Part shown: positions 26,379 to 36,906 of the stretch, in pieces
How positions within the stretch are numbered: position 1 is the stretch's first letter
Layout of the letters: each line of letters starts with the position of its first letter
Assembly (NCBI RefSeq): GCF_010983895.1
Contig: NZ_CP048836.1
Location: 4,030,001 to 4,094,000 of the forward strand
Source of the DNA: Nitrogeniibacter mangrovi
GTDB taxonomy: Bacteria; Pseudomonadota; Gammaproteobacteria; Burkholderiales; Rhodocyclaceae
Length of the DNA stretch: 64,000 nucleotides
Direction: 5' to 3'
Program-made: the position numbers and the translations under genes
Notes under the pieces: generated by a model
Database searches by the model: none
Told to the model about the DNA's origin: nothing
The model's input: the letters and a program-made list of their open reading frames with translations, nothing else

Positions 26379-26393
26379 GCATGAGCTGTGCCA
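26379..26393 (-). promoter_or_regulatory. Sigma-54 promoter of the rnf operon
   Basis: On the minus strand TGGCACAGCTCATGC has the invariant GG and GC ten bases apart; the -12 box reads ATGC rather than TTGC. It lies about 32 bases before the rnfA start. Confidence 0.85.
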
Positions 26394-26477
26394 AGCGACA
26401 TGCACCACAAAAACCATCTCGTTAACAGGGCTTTATGCCGCGGCGCACCACGACAGTGCCGGGCGCGCTTGCCACAA

Positions 26478-26493
26478 TGTCGCAAACCCGACA
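26478..26493 (-). promoter_or_regulatory. NifA upstream activator site between rnfA and nifL
   Basis: TGTCGCAAACCCGACA is a perfect TGT-N10-ACA site about 85-100 bases upstream of the rnf -24 element. It also lies about 117 bases before nifL, but no sigma-54 element was found on that side. Confidence 0.9.
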
Positions 26494-26609
26494 CGGCACC
26501 CGTGGGTTTTGCGTCGCAACATCGCCGCTCGGCCCGGATCCCGCGCGGGGCATGGCGCGGCATGCTTTCTGCTAACCGGATGCATGTCACTCCAGTGAGG
26601 ACATGAACC

Positions 26610-28139
26610 ATGACCGCCCTGACCCGCGGCACGTCGAGAAAAACCCGCGTCCATCCGGCAGACGACCTGCCCCCCGAGGTCTACCGCCAGGCGGTGGACC
26701 AGGCGGACATCGCCATCTCCATCACCGATCCGCGCGCCAACATCCTGTACGCCAACGCGGCCTTCACCGCGATCACCGGCTACAGCGCCGAGGAGATCGT
26801 CGGGCGCAACGAGTCGGTGCTGTCCAACCACACCACGCCGGCCCGGCTCTACCAGGAGATGTGGACCCATCTGGCCGAGCAGCGCCCCTGGAGCGGCCGG
26901 GTGCTCAACCGCCGCAAGGATGGCCAGCTCTACCTGGCCGACCTGACGATTTCGCCGGTGGTGGGTCATGACGGCACCACCACCCATTTCCTCGGCATCC
27001 ATCGCGACGTCACCGAGCTGAACCGGCTCGAGCGCGTGGTGCGCAACCAGAAGCTGCTCATCGAGACCTCCCTGGACGCCGCGCCGGTGGCCCTGGTGGT
27101 GCTCGACACCCACGGCCGGGTGATCCTGGACAACCAGGCGAGCAAGAAGCTGGTGTCCGATGTGAGTGCCAAGGAGCCGGCCTATTTCGTGCTCGACATG
27201 GTGCTGCCCGAGTGGCGCGAGACCCTGGCGGACGACCCCGCCCGCTGCGCCTTCGTGAACCGCGAGGTGCGCATCGACCGGCGCGCCGGCCAGCCGCACT
27301 GGCTGTCGGTGACCGCCTCGGTGGTGGACATGCACAGCGACTGCGCCGACAGCTACTTCTGCGGCACCCGCCAGCCGGCGCTGATGCTGGTCATCAACGA
27401 CGTGACCGACCTGCATGAAGAGCAGGAACGTGCCCGCGCCGCCGCCCTCAAGCTCGCCCTCATCGACGAGGAGCGCAACGCCGCCATCCGCGAGGGCCTG
27501 TCGGCGGCGCTGTACCGCCTCGACGAACCGCTCAACATGATGACCTCGGCGGTGCACGTGCTGCAGCGGCGCGAACCGGGCACCGCCACCGTGCTGGACG
27601 AAGCGGTACGCGCCAGCCGTGCCCACCTGGAGCAGCTGCGCCAGGTGATTCCGCCGGCCCCGCCGGAGAGCCCGGCGAGCGTGAACCTCAACGAGATCCT
27701 GCGCGACGTGCTCGAGATCTGCGTGCCGCGCATGCTCGCCGCGGGCATCACCGTGGACTGGAAGCCCACCCCCCTGCTGCCGCACATGAACGGCCGCCCG
27801 CTGCAGCTGCGCATGCTCTTCAAGGCCCTGGTGGACAACGCCATCGAGGCCATGAACACCCGGGGCTGGTCGCGCCGCGAACTGTCGGTGACCAGCAGCG
27901 TGACCGACGAGCGCGTGGTGGTCTGCGTGCTCGACACCGGCCCGGGGCTGGACGAGGACACCCGCCTGCGCGCCTTCGAACCCTTCTTCTCGGCCAAGCC
28001 GGGGCGCCACCTGGGCACCGGCCTGTCGCGGGCCCAGCACATCGTCGCCGACCACGGCGGCCTCATCGACCTCAATCCGCGCCCCGGCGGCGGCTGTGCC
28101 GCCATCGTCGAGCTGCGGATCGACGGCGATCCGATCTGA
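26610..28139 (+). CDS. nifL: Redox/nitrogen sensor and anti-activator NifL
   Basis: A 509-residue NifL, the flavoprotein that inhibits NifA under oxygen or excess fixed nitrogen. PAS1 (about residues 24-140; [37 protein letters not shown]) should hold FAD. A second PAS (about 150-270) follows, then a helical linker and a C-terminal histidine-kinase-like ATP domain with N-box [11 protein letters not shown] and G-box DTGPGLDED. The kinase His region lacks a clear phospho-acceptor, in keeping with NifL acting by protein contact. The ATG at 26610 follows GAGG; nifA starts 21 bases after its stop. Confidence 0.95.
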   Translation: MTALTRGTSRKTRVHPADDLPPEVYRQAVDQADIAISITDPRANILYANAAFTAITGYSAEEIVGRNESVLSNHTTPARLYQEMWTHLAEQRPWSGRVLNRRKDGQLYLADLTISPVVGHDGTTTHFLGIHRDVTELNRLERVVRNQKLLIETSLDAAPVALVVLDTHGRVILDNQASKKLVSDVSAKEPAYFVLDMVLPEWRETLADDPARCAFVNREVRIDRRAGQPHWLSVTASVVDMHSDCADSYFCGTRQPALMLVINDVTDLHEEQERARAAALKLALIDEERNAAIREGLSAALYRLDEPLNMMTSAVHVLQRREPGTATVLDEAVRASRAHLEQLRQVIPPAPPESPASVNLNEILRDVLEICVPRMLAAGITVDWKPTPLLPHMNGRPLQLRMLFKALVDNAIEAMNTRGWSRRELSVTSSVTDERVVVCVLDTGPGLDEDTRLRAFEPFFSAKPGRHLGTGLSRAQHIVADHGGLIDLNPRPGGGCAAIVELRIDGDPI

Positions 28140-28160
28140 TCCGACGGCAATGGACGCACC

Positions 28161-29777
<1,617 letters not shown>

Positions 29778-29836
29778 GCGGACGCGGCCGGAGTGCCCGG
29801 CGGCCAGCCGCCCATGTGGCACGGGCCGGATTTTTG

Positions 29837-29857
29837 CTATCCTCCCCCCCTGGATAG
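29837..29857. promoter_or_regulatory. CsoR/RcnR-type operator upstream of the metal sensor
   Basis: Inverted repeat CTATCC-N9-GGATAG with a C-rich centre (seven consecutive C), the form recognised by CsoR/RcnR/InrS regulators. It lies about 20 bases before the sensor start, so it would overlap the core promoter and allow autorepression. Confidence 0.75.
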
Positions 29858-29876
29858 TACTGCGCTAGGGGACAGG

Positions 29877-30152
29877 ATGACGGTTCATGCCTCCCACCCG
29901 GACATCATCAATCGGCTCAAGCGGGCCGCGGGCCATCTTCACAGCATTGTCGCCATGCTGGAGGCGGGGCGGCCGTGTGTGGACATCGCGCAGCAGCTTC
30001 AGGCGGTCGAGAGCGCGATCGGCAACGCCAAGCGGACGCTGATCCACGATCACATCGACCACTGCCTCGAACAGGTGGTTGGCGAGGGCGCACAGCCTGC
30101 CGCCACCAGCTTGCTCGAGTTCAAGGCCATCACCAAATACCTGTCGCGATGA
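29877..30152 (+). CDS. CsoR/RcnR-family metal-sensing repressor (InrS-like ligand set)
   Basis: A 91-residue all-helical repressor. The ligand pattern is C34-x24-H59-x3-C63, as in CsoR and InrS, plus an N-terminal H4 near the position used by nickel sensors RcnR and InrS. This points to nickel or copper, with nickel favoured by the downstream genes. Metal binding would release the operator at 29837-29857. The ATG at 29877 is preceded by AGGGGACAGG. The stop overlaps the next gene by ATGA. Confidence 0.88.
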   Translation: MTVHASHPDIINRLKRAAGHLHSIVAMLEAGRPCVDIAQQLQAVESAIGNAKRTLIHDHIDHCLEQVVGEGAQPAATSLLEFKAITKYLSR

Positions 30153-31204
30153 GCGTTGCGCGCATGCCCGGTGCCGTCGCGATGGCCCTTGGCGCCGCAC
30201 TCCTGTTCGGCGCCAGCACCCCGTTCGTGAAGCTGTTCGTCGGCGATGTGCCGGCCGTGGCCCTGGCCGGACTGCTGTATCTGGGCAGCGGAGTCGGCCT
30301 GACGGTGATCCGCCTGCTGCGCGACCGGCGCTGGCGGCCGAGCGGCCTGACGCGACCGGAATGGCCGTGGCTGGCACTGGCCATCCTGTTCGGCGGCATC
30401 CTCGGCCCGGTGCTGCTGGTCCTCGGCCTGGCCCGCACCGGGGCGGGCACGGCTTCGCTGCTGCTGAACCTGGAGGCGGTGCTGACCGCGCTACTGGCGT
30501 GGGGGGTGTTCAAGGAGCACGCCGCGGGTCGCATCGTCGCCGGCATGGGGCTCATCGTCGCCGGCGGGCTCGCCCTGTCGTGGTCGTCGTCGGCCGCGGG
30601 CGGCGGGGGCTGGGCCGGCCCCCTCGCGGTGGCCGGGGCCTGTCTGTGCTGGGCCCTGGACAACAACCTGACCCGCAAGGTGTCGGCCTCCGACGCCCTG
30701 TTCATCGCCGCCATCAAGGGGCTGGTGGCCGGCGGGGTGAACCTGGCCCTGGCGCTGGCCCTCGGCGCGACGCTCCCGGGCGCATCGCGTGTCGGCGCCG
30801 TCATGGTGGTCGGCCTGCTCGGCTACGGGGTGAGCCTGGTGCTCTTCGTCCGTGCCCTGCGCGATCTGGGCACCGCGCGGACCGGCGCCTATTTTTCCAC
30901 CGCGCCCTTCATCGGTGCTGCGCTCAGCATCATGCTCCTGGGCGAATCGGCGCCGCCGGCGTTCTGGACCGCCGCCGCGCTCATGGGCATCGGCGTGTGG
31001 TTGCACCTGACCGAGCGTCACGATCACGAACACCAGCACGAGGCGCTCGTGCACGATCACCTGCATGTGCACGACGCGCACCACCGGCACGTCCATGACT
31101 TTCCGTGGGACGGGCAGGAGCCCCACCGCCATGTCCACGCGCACCCGCCCCTGCGCCATGCCCATCCGCACTTTCCGGACATTCATCACCGCCATCCTCA
31201 CTGA
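30149..31204 (+). CDS. EamA-family transporter with a His-rich C-terminal tail
   Basis: A 351-residue membrane protein with about ten helices in two EamA repeats (ALGAALLFGASTPFVKLFVG; LCWALDNNLTRKVSASDALF). The last ~65 residues contain more than 20 histidines, mostly as H-x-H (HDHEHQHEALVHDHLHVHD). Such tails bind Ni, Co or Zn. Coupling to a metal-sensing repressor suggests metal export or buffering. EamA proteins are more often metabolite exporters, so the substrate is uncertain. Confidence 0.85.
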   Translation: MSVARMPGAVAMALGAALLFGASTPFVKLFVGDVPAVALAGLLYLGSGVGLTVIRLLRDRRWRPSGLTRPEWPWLALAILFGGILGPVLLVLGLARTGAGTASLLLNLEAVLTALLAWGVFKEHAAGRIVAGMGLIVAGGLALSWSSSAAGGGGWAGPLAVAGACLCWALDNNLTRKVSASDALFIAAIKGLVAGGVNLALALALGATLPGASRVGAVMVVGLLGYGVSLVLFVRALRDLGTARTGAYFSTAPFIGAALSIMLLGESAPPAFWTAAALMGIGVWLHLTERHDHEHQHEALVHDHLHVHDAHHRHVHDFPWDGQEPHRHVHAHPPLRHAHPHFPDIHHRHPH

Positions 31205-31244
31205 GGCCGGCCACTCGATCCACGTCGACAGGAGACCCCAGCCC

Positions 31245-31964
31245 TTGCTCGCGCCCACACCGACCGCCCACCTGCATCGCCCCCCGTGGGGCCGCATCGT
31301 TCTTGCCCTGATCGTCCTCGGCGTCGCCGCACCGGTGTTCGCGCACGGGGTGGCCGCCGGCGACGCCCGCTTCATGGCGCAGACGAGCGGCACCCAGCTG
31401 CTTCCGTTCGTGTATCTGGGCGCCAAGCACATGGCCACCGGTTACGACCATCTGCTGTTCCTGGTGGGGGTGATCTTCTTTCTCTACCGGCTCAAGGACG
31501 TCGGCATCTACGTCACCCTGTTCGCCATCGGCCACAGCACCACGCTGCTGTTCGGCGTGCTCAGTGGCACGCATGTCAATCCGTACCTGGTCGATGCGAT
31601 CATCGGACTGTCGGTGGTCTACAAGGCGCTGGACAACCTGGGCGCCTACAAGGCGTGGTTCGGCTTTCAGCCCAACACCAAGGCCGCGGTGCTGATCTTC
31701 GGCTTTTTCCACGGTTTCGGCCTGGCCACCAAGCTGCAGGACTTCGCCCTGCCCCAGGACGGTCTGGTGGCCAACATCCTCGCCTTCAATGTCGGCGTGG
31801 AGATCGGTCAGATCCTGGCGCTGAGCGCGATCCTGATCCTCATGGATTTCTGGCGCCTGCACCACGCCTTCGCGCGCCAGGCGTTCGCCTCCAACGTCCT
31901 GCTGATGGCGGCAGGCCTCACGCTCACCGGCTATCAACTGACCGGTTATGCCATTAATTCCTGA
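31245..31964 (+). CDS. HupE/UreJ-like metal-associated membrane protein
   Basis: A 239-residue protein with an N-terminal signal or anchor (GRIVLALIVLGVAAPVFAHG), then about six helices. It has the HupE signature H-x5-D-H in KHMATGYDHLLFL, plus FAIGHSTTLL and GFFHGFGLATKLQ. HupE/UreJ proteins move nickel or cobalt. The TTG at 31245 is chosen as start because AGGAG lies nine bases upstream and no ATG gives a sensible N-terminus. It follows the His-tailed transporter by 40 bases. Confidence 0.8.
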   Translation: MLAPTPTAHLHRPPWGRIVLALIVLGVAAPVFAHGVAAGDARFMAQTSGTQLLPFVYLGAKHMATGYDHLLFLVGVIFFLYRLKDVGIYVTLFAIGHSTTLLFGVLSGTHVNPYLVDAIIGLSVVYKALDNLGAYKAWFGFQPNTKAAVLIFGFFHGFGLATKLQDFALPQDGLVANILAFNVGVEIGQILALSAILILMDFWRLHHAFARQAFASNVLLMAAGLTLTGYQLTGYAINS

Positions 31965-31974
31965 GAGATCCGAC

Positions 31975-32571
31975 ATGCCAACACCCCATCCCCATCACGA
32001 ACTGCACGACATTTCCGACCTGGATCCGGATGGCCTGCCCTCCAACCGGCGCCTGGTGAAGGCCACCCTGGTCGCCCTGGCGATCGCGGGCGCCCTCCTG
32101 GTCACCACCATCCTGCCCGCCGAGTACGGCATCGACCCGACCGGGGTCGGCAAGGCGACGGGACTGACCGCCCTGCACGCGAGCGGCGTCGAGGCGGCCG
32201 CGGGCGAACCGACGGCACGCGGCCCGCTGCGCGAGATCGGCACGCCGTATCGCAGCAACACGCTCACGGTGCCACTGGCGCCCCACCAGGGCGCGGAAAT
32301 CAAGGCCGTCATGGACCAGGGTCAGGGCTTCGTGTTCCAGTGGAAAGCCGAAGGCGGTCCGGTCTATGTCGACATGCACGGGGAGCCGCCCGACGCCCCC
32401 CAGGACGTGTTCACCAGCTTCCGGGTCGCCGAATCCCTGGCTGGCGCCAGCGGCAGCTTTACCGCGCCGTTCAAGGGCGTGCATGGCTGGTACTGGGAAA
32501 ATCGCGGCGATACCCCGGTCACCATCCACCTGCAGACGAGCGGCTTCTATGAAACGCTCTACATGCCCTGA
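31975..32571 (+). CDS. Membrane-anchored protein with a single N-terminal helix
   Basis: A 198-residue protein with a His-containing cytosolic start (MPTPHPHHELHDISDLDPDG), one membrane helix at about residues 30-47, and an extracytoplasmic domain (IKAVMDQGQGFVFQWKAEGGP, YVDMHGEPPDAPQD, GVHGWYWENRGDTPVTIHL). The same type, often labelled transmembrane anchor protein, occurs next to HupE-like genes. Function is unknown. Same direction as the metal genes, 10 bases after the HupE-like gene. Confidence 0.78.
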   Translation: MPTPHPHHELHDISDLDPDGLPSNRRLVKATLVALAIAGALLVTTILPAEYGIDPTGVGKATGLTALHASGVEAAAGEPTARGPLREIGTPYRSNTLTVPLAPHQGAEIKAVMDQGQGFVFQWKAEGGPVYVDMHGEPPDAPQDVFTSFRVAESLAGASGSFTAPFKGVHGWYWENRGDTPVTIHLQTSGFYETLYMP

Positions 32572-32648
32572 GCGGCGGCGCCGCGGTACGGACGCCGTCA
32601 CCCATCTGTGCTAAACAGAGACTCCCCACCCATCCCCCGGAGCCGGCC

Positions 32649-33275
32649 ATGCCCCCCATCACCTTCTACACAAACCCCATGTCGCGCGGGCAGATCGTCC
32701 GCTGGGCCCTGCACGAGGTGGGGGCGCCGTACGAGGCGCACATCGTCGAGTACGGCGAGGCCATGCACGGTGCCGAGTATCGGCGGATCAACCCGCTGGG
32801 CAAGGTGCCGGCCATCGTGCACGAGGGCCGGGTGGTGACCGAATGTGCGGCGATCTGCGCCTATCTGGCGGAGATCTTTCCCGAAGCGGATCTGCTGCCG
32901 CGGCCGGAGGAGCGGGCGGACTATTACCGCTGGCTGTTCTTCGCCGCCGGGCCCGTCGAGCAGGCCAATGCGCTCAAGGCGATGGGGGTGACGCCCACGG
33001 TGGAGCAGCGGCGCATGGTGGGCTGCGGCGATCCGGAGGCGGTGATGGACGCGCTGAGCGCGAAGTTCGACACCGACGCCTATGTGTGCGGCGATCGCTT
33101 CACCATGGCGGACGTGTATGTGGGCAGCCATGTGGACTGGGGCCTGGCCTTCGGCCTGATGCCCAAGCGCAACGCGCTGGAGGCCTACGCGCAGCGGGTG
33201 AGCCGGCGCTCGGCGTATCAGGCCGCCAAGGCGATCGACAACGCGCTGATCGCCGAGCGCGGTCAGCCGGGCTGA
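32649..33275 (+). CDS. Glutathione S-transferase family protein
   Basis: A 208-residue GST: MPPITFYTNPMSRGQIVRW with a Ser in the active-site region, NPLGKVPAIVHEGRVVTECAAI, and a C-domain with FTMADVYVGSHVDWGL. The substrate cannot be predicted. Its last 13 bases overlap the convergent PEP-CTERM gene. Confidence 0.9.
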   Translation: MPPITFYTNPMSRGQIVRWALHEVGAPYEAHIVEYGEAMHGAEYRRINPLGKVPAIVHEGRVVTECAAICAYLAEIFPEADLLPRPEERADYYRWLFFAAGPVEQANALKAMGVTPTVEQRRMVGCGDPEAVMDALSAKFDTDAYVCGDRFTMADVYVGSHVDWGLAFGLMPKRNALEAYAQRVSRRSAYQAAKAIDNALIAERGQPG

Positions 33276-34318
33276 GGCATGCGGCGCCGTGCGAGCAGCC
33301 CCAGCAGCATGAGGCCTCCGAGCATCAGTGCCGCCCGGTTCGGCTCCGGCACGGCGGTGACGGGGTAGTCGCCGAGCGCCTGGCCATCGAGGAAGAACTG
33401 GACGCCCAGCGGGCTGAAGGCGCCGCCGAGGTCGTCACCCGGATCGCCGGGGGTGCCGAGCGCGAACGGGTCGGTGATGCCCGCCAGGGCGCCGGTGGAG
33501 CCGCTGGAGCCGCCGGCCATGGCGACCACGGCGGACATGTCGTAGCCGAAGCGGACCCCCTGGAGGGAGCTGAAATCGGCGCCGTCGATCAGCACGCTGC
33601 CGCGGATTTCGGGGATGTCGACGATGACATCGGCACCGGCGAAATAGGGGGTCAGCGTGGGGAAGTTGTTGAGCCCGAGCGCGTCGCCGCTGAATGGCAG
33701 GCCGACGAAATCGTCGGTGACCACCGGCTGCCCGGTGGCGGCATCGCGCGTCAGGTGGGCGACGAAGGTCCACGAACCCAGCGGGCCGATGTCGATGGCG
33801 GCGGACACCGCGGCGCCGTTGAACTCGGGCTGGAACGGCGTGTACTGGGCGAAGTCGTCGATGCGCAGCTGGCCGCCGTTGATGACGAACTCGAAGGGAA
33901 TCATCTGCCCGCTCAGATCGGCCGCGCTCTTGAAGACGACGTCGTAGCGGGTGTTCGCCTCCACGGTGTACTGCATGTTGAGTTCCTGCGGAAAGCCGGT
34001 GACCTCGGCAAAGGCGGCGTTGATGCCGCCGGCGTTCTGGAAACCGGCGGCGCGCGCGTCGAAGACGGCGAACAGCGAGCGCTGGTTGCGCGCGAAGGCG
34101 AGCGGATCGTTGGGCAGGCTGAGGGCGTCGACCGCGTCCGGCGGCGGCGGGTTGCCCGGGAAGATGTCCGGGTACTGAATGATGGCCTCGGCACTGCCAC
34201 GGGCGGCGGTGAGCTCGATGGCGCCGGCATGCAACGGCACGGCGGCCAACAGGCAGGCGGCGACGGCCACGACGGCGGCATGGGGGTGCGCGGTCGGACG
34301 GATCAGGGCGTGGGGCAT
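33263..34318 (-). CDS. PEP-CTERM sorting-domain exported protein
   Basis: A 351-residue protein with a signal peptide (hydrophobic stretch AAVVAVAACLLAAVPLHAGA) and a C-terminal sorting signal: VPEP, a hydrophobic helix and RRR. This directs processing by exosortase and exposure at the cell surface or in the matrix. The body is rich in small and beta-forming residues, and no enzyme domain is recognised. The ATG at 34318 follows GGAG. First of three adjacent PEP-CTERM genes as listed, though each seems to have its own signals. Confidence 0.88.
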   Translation of the reverse strand: MPHALIRPTAHPHAAVVAVAACLLAAVPLHAGAIELTAARGSAEAIIQYPDIFPGNPPPPDAVDALSLPNDPLAFARNQRSLFAVFDARAAGFQNAGGINAAFAEVTGFPQELNMQYTVEANTRYDVVFKSAADLSGQMIPFEFVINGGQLRIDDFAQYTPFQPEFNGAAVSAAIDIGPLGSWTFVAHLTRDAATGQPVVTDDFVGLPFSGDALGLNNFPTLTPYFAGADVIVDIPEIRGSVLIDGADFSSLQGVRFGYDMSAVVAMAGGSSGSTGALAGITDPFALGTPGDPGDDLGGAFSPLGVQFFLDGQALGDYPVTAVPEPNRAALMLGGLMLLGLLARRRMPQPG

Positions 34319-34494
34319 GGTCGACTCCGGCAATGGCATGGGCGGGCCGGCACGGCTGCGCTACAGCGAGCCAGCGCTTCTTAACCCTATGAAGCGTGGG
34401 TCGATCTGTCAAAGAAAAATTCCAGGGTCATTGTCCCTGGCGGGGCCGGCCCTCCCCCACGCGTTCGTGACGCCGACGGCCGGGGCGGATGCAT

Positions 34495-34540
34495 GAAGCC
34501 CAACGGGCAACCGTCCGGGGACGGCCGCGCGTTGGGCTTC
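34495..34540. terminator. Long inverted repeat between two PEP-CTERM genes
   Basis: GAAGCCCAAC (34495-34504) pairs with GTTGGGCTTC (34531-34540); inside is CCGTCC-GG-GGACGG (34511-34524). It can form a cruciform or a stem downstream of the gene ending at 34591 on the minus strand. No clear T tract, so termination is likely but not certain. Confidence 0.6.
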
Positions 34541-34590
34541 GAGGCGCACCGACCGGCCTCAGGACCGGGCGGTGCGACCGCTTTCGCGGA

Positions 34591-35622
34591 TCAGCGGCGC
34601 GAACGACGGCGCGCCACCGCGCCCACCAGGCCGAGGCCGGCCAGCATCATGGCGTAGGTCTCGGGTTCCGGCACCGGGGCGGTCAGGACGATGAGCTGGG
34701 ACTTGGCGTCGAGCGGCGCGCCCGCGCCCTGCAGCTGCTCGGCGACCAGATAGAGGGTGCCCGAGGCATCGACCGACACGCCCTCGATGGCGTTGAAGTC
34801 CCCGGTCGCGGTGTTGTTCAACAGGGACGACAGGTCGAAGCTGCTGAGCACGTCGCCGCTGCGGTTCACTTCCACCAGGGTGCGCGAGCCGAGGCTGAGC
34901 ACCAGCAGGTTGTCGGCCGCATCGGTGCCGGCCAGGGCCGTCACCGGCGCGAGCGTCTGCACGTCGGAGAGCGTGGCCAGCCCCATCAGGGTGGGGTCGA
35001 ACAGGTGGCTCATGGTCGAGGTGCCGCCGAGGGCGGCGGCGAAGCTCAGGGTGCCGGCAAGCATGTCTTCGGGCGAATCCTGCTTGATCGCCACGAAGCT
35101 GCCGTCGCGCGGATCGTAGGAGAGCCCTTCCATGCCGTGGTTGCCCACGTTGGCGTCGCTGATCGACACCGAGGCGTTGGCGAGCGTCGCGGTGCCGTTG
35201 GCGACGTAGTCGAAGCGGTAGGCATCGAACAGGCGTTCCTCGCCGACCACCAGGGTGCCGTTGCCCAGGTAGGTGAGCGCCTCGGTGTCGTGCTTGGTGC
35301 TGCCGGTGCCGGTCCAGTCGAAGTTCATGTAACCCAGGGTCTGGCCGGTGCGCGAGACTTCCACCACGCCCGTGCCTTCGTCACCGACGAAGAACAGGGT
35401 GCCGAGGGTGTGGGTGGTGGGGTCGAGGCGGTCGCCGGCGTAGGCGACGGCCGACGCTTCCAGGCCCGAGATGCCGCCGCGGGTGCCGTTGAGGATGTCG
35501 AGCGAGTAGGTGCCGGCGACGCGGTAGTTGCCCAGGTGGATGGAGGGGGTGATCGCGGCCGCCGCATGGGCGGCGACGCTGCCGGCCGCCAGCACGGCGG
35601 CGCACAGGTGGCGCAGTGTCAT
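34591..35622 (-). CDS. PEP-CTERM exported protein, SdiA-regulated/phytase-like beta-propeller
   Basis: A 343-residue protein with a signal peptide (LCAAVLAAGSVAAHAAA) and a PEP-CTERM tail (VPEPETYAMMLAGLGLVGAVARRR). The body has repeated short beta segments such as DTEALTYLGNGTLVVGEER, GMEGLSYDPRDGSFVAIKQ and AIEGVSVDASGTLYLVAEQ. These are typical of the SdiA-regulated/YjiK and phytase-like six-bladed propellers. The role is unknown, probably extracellular. Confidence 0.87.
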   Translation of the reverse strand: MTLRHLCAAVLAAGSVAAHAAAAITPSIHLGNYRVAGTYSLDILNGTRGGISGLEASAVAYAGDRLDPTTHTLGTLFFVGDEGTGVVEVSRTGQTLGYMNFDWTGTGSTKHDTEALTYLGNGTLVVGEERLFDAYRFDYVANGTATLANASVSISDANVGNHGMEGLSYDPRDGSFVAIKQDSPEDMLAGTLSFAAALGGTSTMSHLFDPTLMGLATLSDVQTLAPVTALAGTDAADNLLVLSLGSRTLVEVNRSGDVLSSFDLSSLLNNTATGDFNAIEGVSVDASGTLYLVAEQLQGAGAPLDAKSQLIVLTAPVPEPETYAMMLAGLGLVGAVARRRSRR

Positions 35623-35638
35623 GATGATCTCTCCCCGC

Positions 35639-36313
35639 TCAGGCGCGACGCTTGCGCGCCATGGCGCCGATCATGCCCAGCCCGGCGAGCAGCATCGCGT
35701 AGGACTCGGGCTCGGGCACCGCGGCGACCGCGCCGGGGGAGCCGATTTCGTTGATGTCGTTGGCGGCGATGAAGGCGCCGTTGACGCTCACGGCGCTCAG
35801 CTGCGACACGCTCGTGCCGTCCAGGCCGGCGGCGTTGTCGAAGGTGGCGTAGGGGCCGGTGGGCGATGCGCCGAAGTTCAGGCTCGCCTGCAGCACGTTG
35901 CTCGCGTCATACACATTCACCTCGTCCCCGCCGGTGCTCAGGCCCGGGCCGTCGTAGTAGCCGATCACGAAGTTGGCCGGGGCGGCGCCGCCGAACCACA
36001 GATTGACGAAGTCGGCCGGCACGCTCGCGCCGCCGTCGACGAACACCACCGACTGGCCGGCGCCGAGAGAGGTCACGCCTTCCAGCAATGCCGTCCCCGG
36101 GTTCTGCGAGTCGTCGTCCCAGGACCAGTGGGTGATGTCCACCGCCGAGGCACCGGTGTTGGTGAGCTCGAACCAGTCCTGACCCAGCGACGAGTTGCCG
36201 CTGCTCCAGGGGGCGATCTCGGTGATGCGCACGTCCGCGTGCGCCGCGCTGGCGCCCACGGCGAGCAGGGTGACGGCCGCGGCGGCCACGGCCTTGGTGA
36301 GGATCTTGTGCAT
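35639..36313 (-). CDS. PEP-CTERM exported protein with lamin-tail-like domain
   Basis: A 224-residue protein with a signal peptide (MHKILTKAVAAAAVTLLAVGASAAHA), a lamin-tail-type immunoglobulin fold (DVRITEIAPWSSGNSS, QDWFELTNTGASAVDITHW, FVNLWFG) and a PEP-CTERM tail (VPEPESYAMLLAGLGMIG, then KRR). Probably surface or matrix located. GGAGCGAAC precedes the ATG. Its promoter must lie in 36314-36464, beside the nif promoter of the divergent ferredoxin gene. Confidence 0.87.
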   Translation of the reverse strand: MHKILTKAVAAAAVTLLAVGASAAHADVRITEIAPWSSGNSSLGQDWFELTNTGASAVDITHWSWDDDSQNPGTALLEGVTSLGAGQSVVFVDGGASVPADFVNLWFGGAAPANFVIGYYDGPGLSTGGDEVNVYDASNVLQASLNFGASPTGPYATFDNAAGLDGTSVSQLSAVSVNGAFIAANDINEIGSPGAVAAVPEPESYAMLLAGLGMIGAMARKRRA

Positions 36314-36464
36314 TGTTCGCTCCAATCGGTTGACCTGCCCGCGCCCCCTTCGGCGCGCGGTTCCGTGGTGCAGGCTAGGCGACCGAGGTGTCGACGCGAT
36401 GACAGCGCTCTGGCGCGCACGGCGCCGGCCGTGGATGCCGCGACGGATGTTGCGGCGCACCCAA

Positions 36465-36480
36465 TGTCGCAAACCCGACA
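36465..36480 (+). promoter_or_regulatory. NifA upstream activator site for the fdx-nifZ-nifF unit
   Basis: TGTCGCAAACCCGACA, identical to the site upstream of rnfA. It lies about 45-60 bases before the -24 element. Confidence 0.9.
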
Positions 36481-36522
36481 CGACGGATCGAACCAAGCGA
36501 CTGTTTTAATGAAGAAATATTC

Positions 36523-36538
36523 GGGCACGGCGCTTGCA
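36523..36538 (+). promoter_or_regulatory. Sigma-54 promoter of the fdx-nifZ-nifF unit
   Basis: GGGCACGGCGCTTGCA matches TGGCAC-N5-TTGC apart from the first base, with correct GG/GC spacing. It ends 30 bases before the ferredoxin start. Confidence 0.9.
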
Positions 36539-36567
36539 ACACGATCGCCAAACCACAGGAGAGCGTC

Positions 36568-36894
36568 ATGCCCAAACCGAAGAAACATGTACTCGTCTGC
36601 GCCCAGGGCCGCCCCGAGGGACATCCGCGCGGATCCTGTCAGGCCAAGGGCTGCGGCCCGGTGTGGCAGAAGTTTTCCGACGAATTCGCCGCCCGCAGGC
36701 TGTGGGAATCGGGCCTGCAGCTGACCAACACCGGCTGCCTGGGCCCCTGCCACCTGGGGCCGAGCGTGCTCGTGTATCCGGACGGGGTGATGTACACGGG
36801 GGTGACGAGCGCCGATGTCGAGGACATCATCGACACCCATCTGCTGTTCGACGAGCCGGTCGAGCGCCTGCGGGCGCCCGCGGACGTGTGGTAG
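36568..36894 (+). CDS. Thioredoxin-like [2Fe-2S] ferredoxin
   Basis: A 108-residue ferredoxin of the thioredoxin-fold type with C11-x12-C24 and C57-x3-C61 (NTGCLGPCHLGPSVLVYPDG). This family includes nif-linked [2Fe-2S] ferredoxins of diazotrophs. As first gene of the unit with nifZ and nifF, it probably serves nitrogenase electron transfer or maturation. The ATG at 36568 follows AGGAGAG. Confidence 0.92.
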   Translation: MPKPKKHVLVCAQGRPEGHPRGSCQAKGCGPVWQKFSDEFAARRLWESGLQLTNTGCLGPCHLGPSVLVYPDGVMYTGVTSADVEDIIDTHLLFDEPVERLRAPADVW

Positions 36895-36906
36895 GCGGAG
36901 GCACCG

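Noticed and set aside
26394-26609. A sigma-54 promoter for nifLA on the plus strand
   Set aside because: The best candidate near 26455-26472 has GG-N8-GC, not GG-N10-GC, so nifLA is probably not autoactivated through this region.
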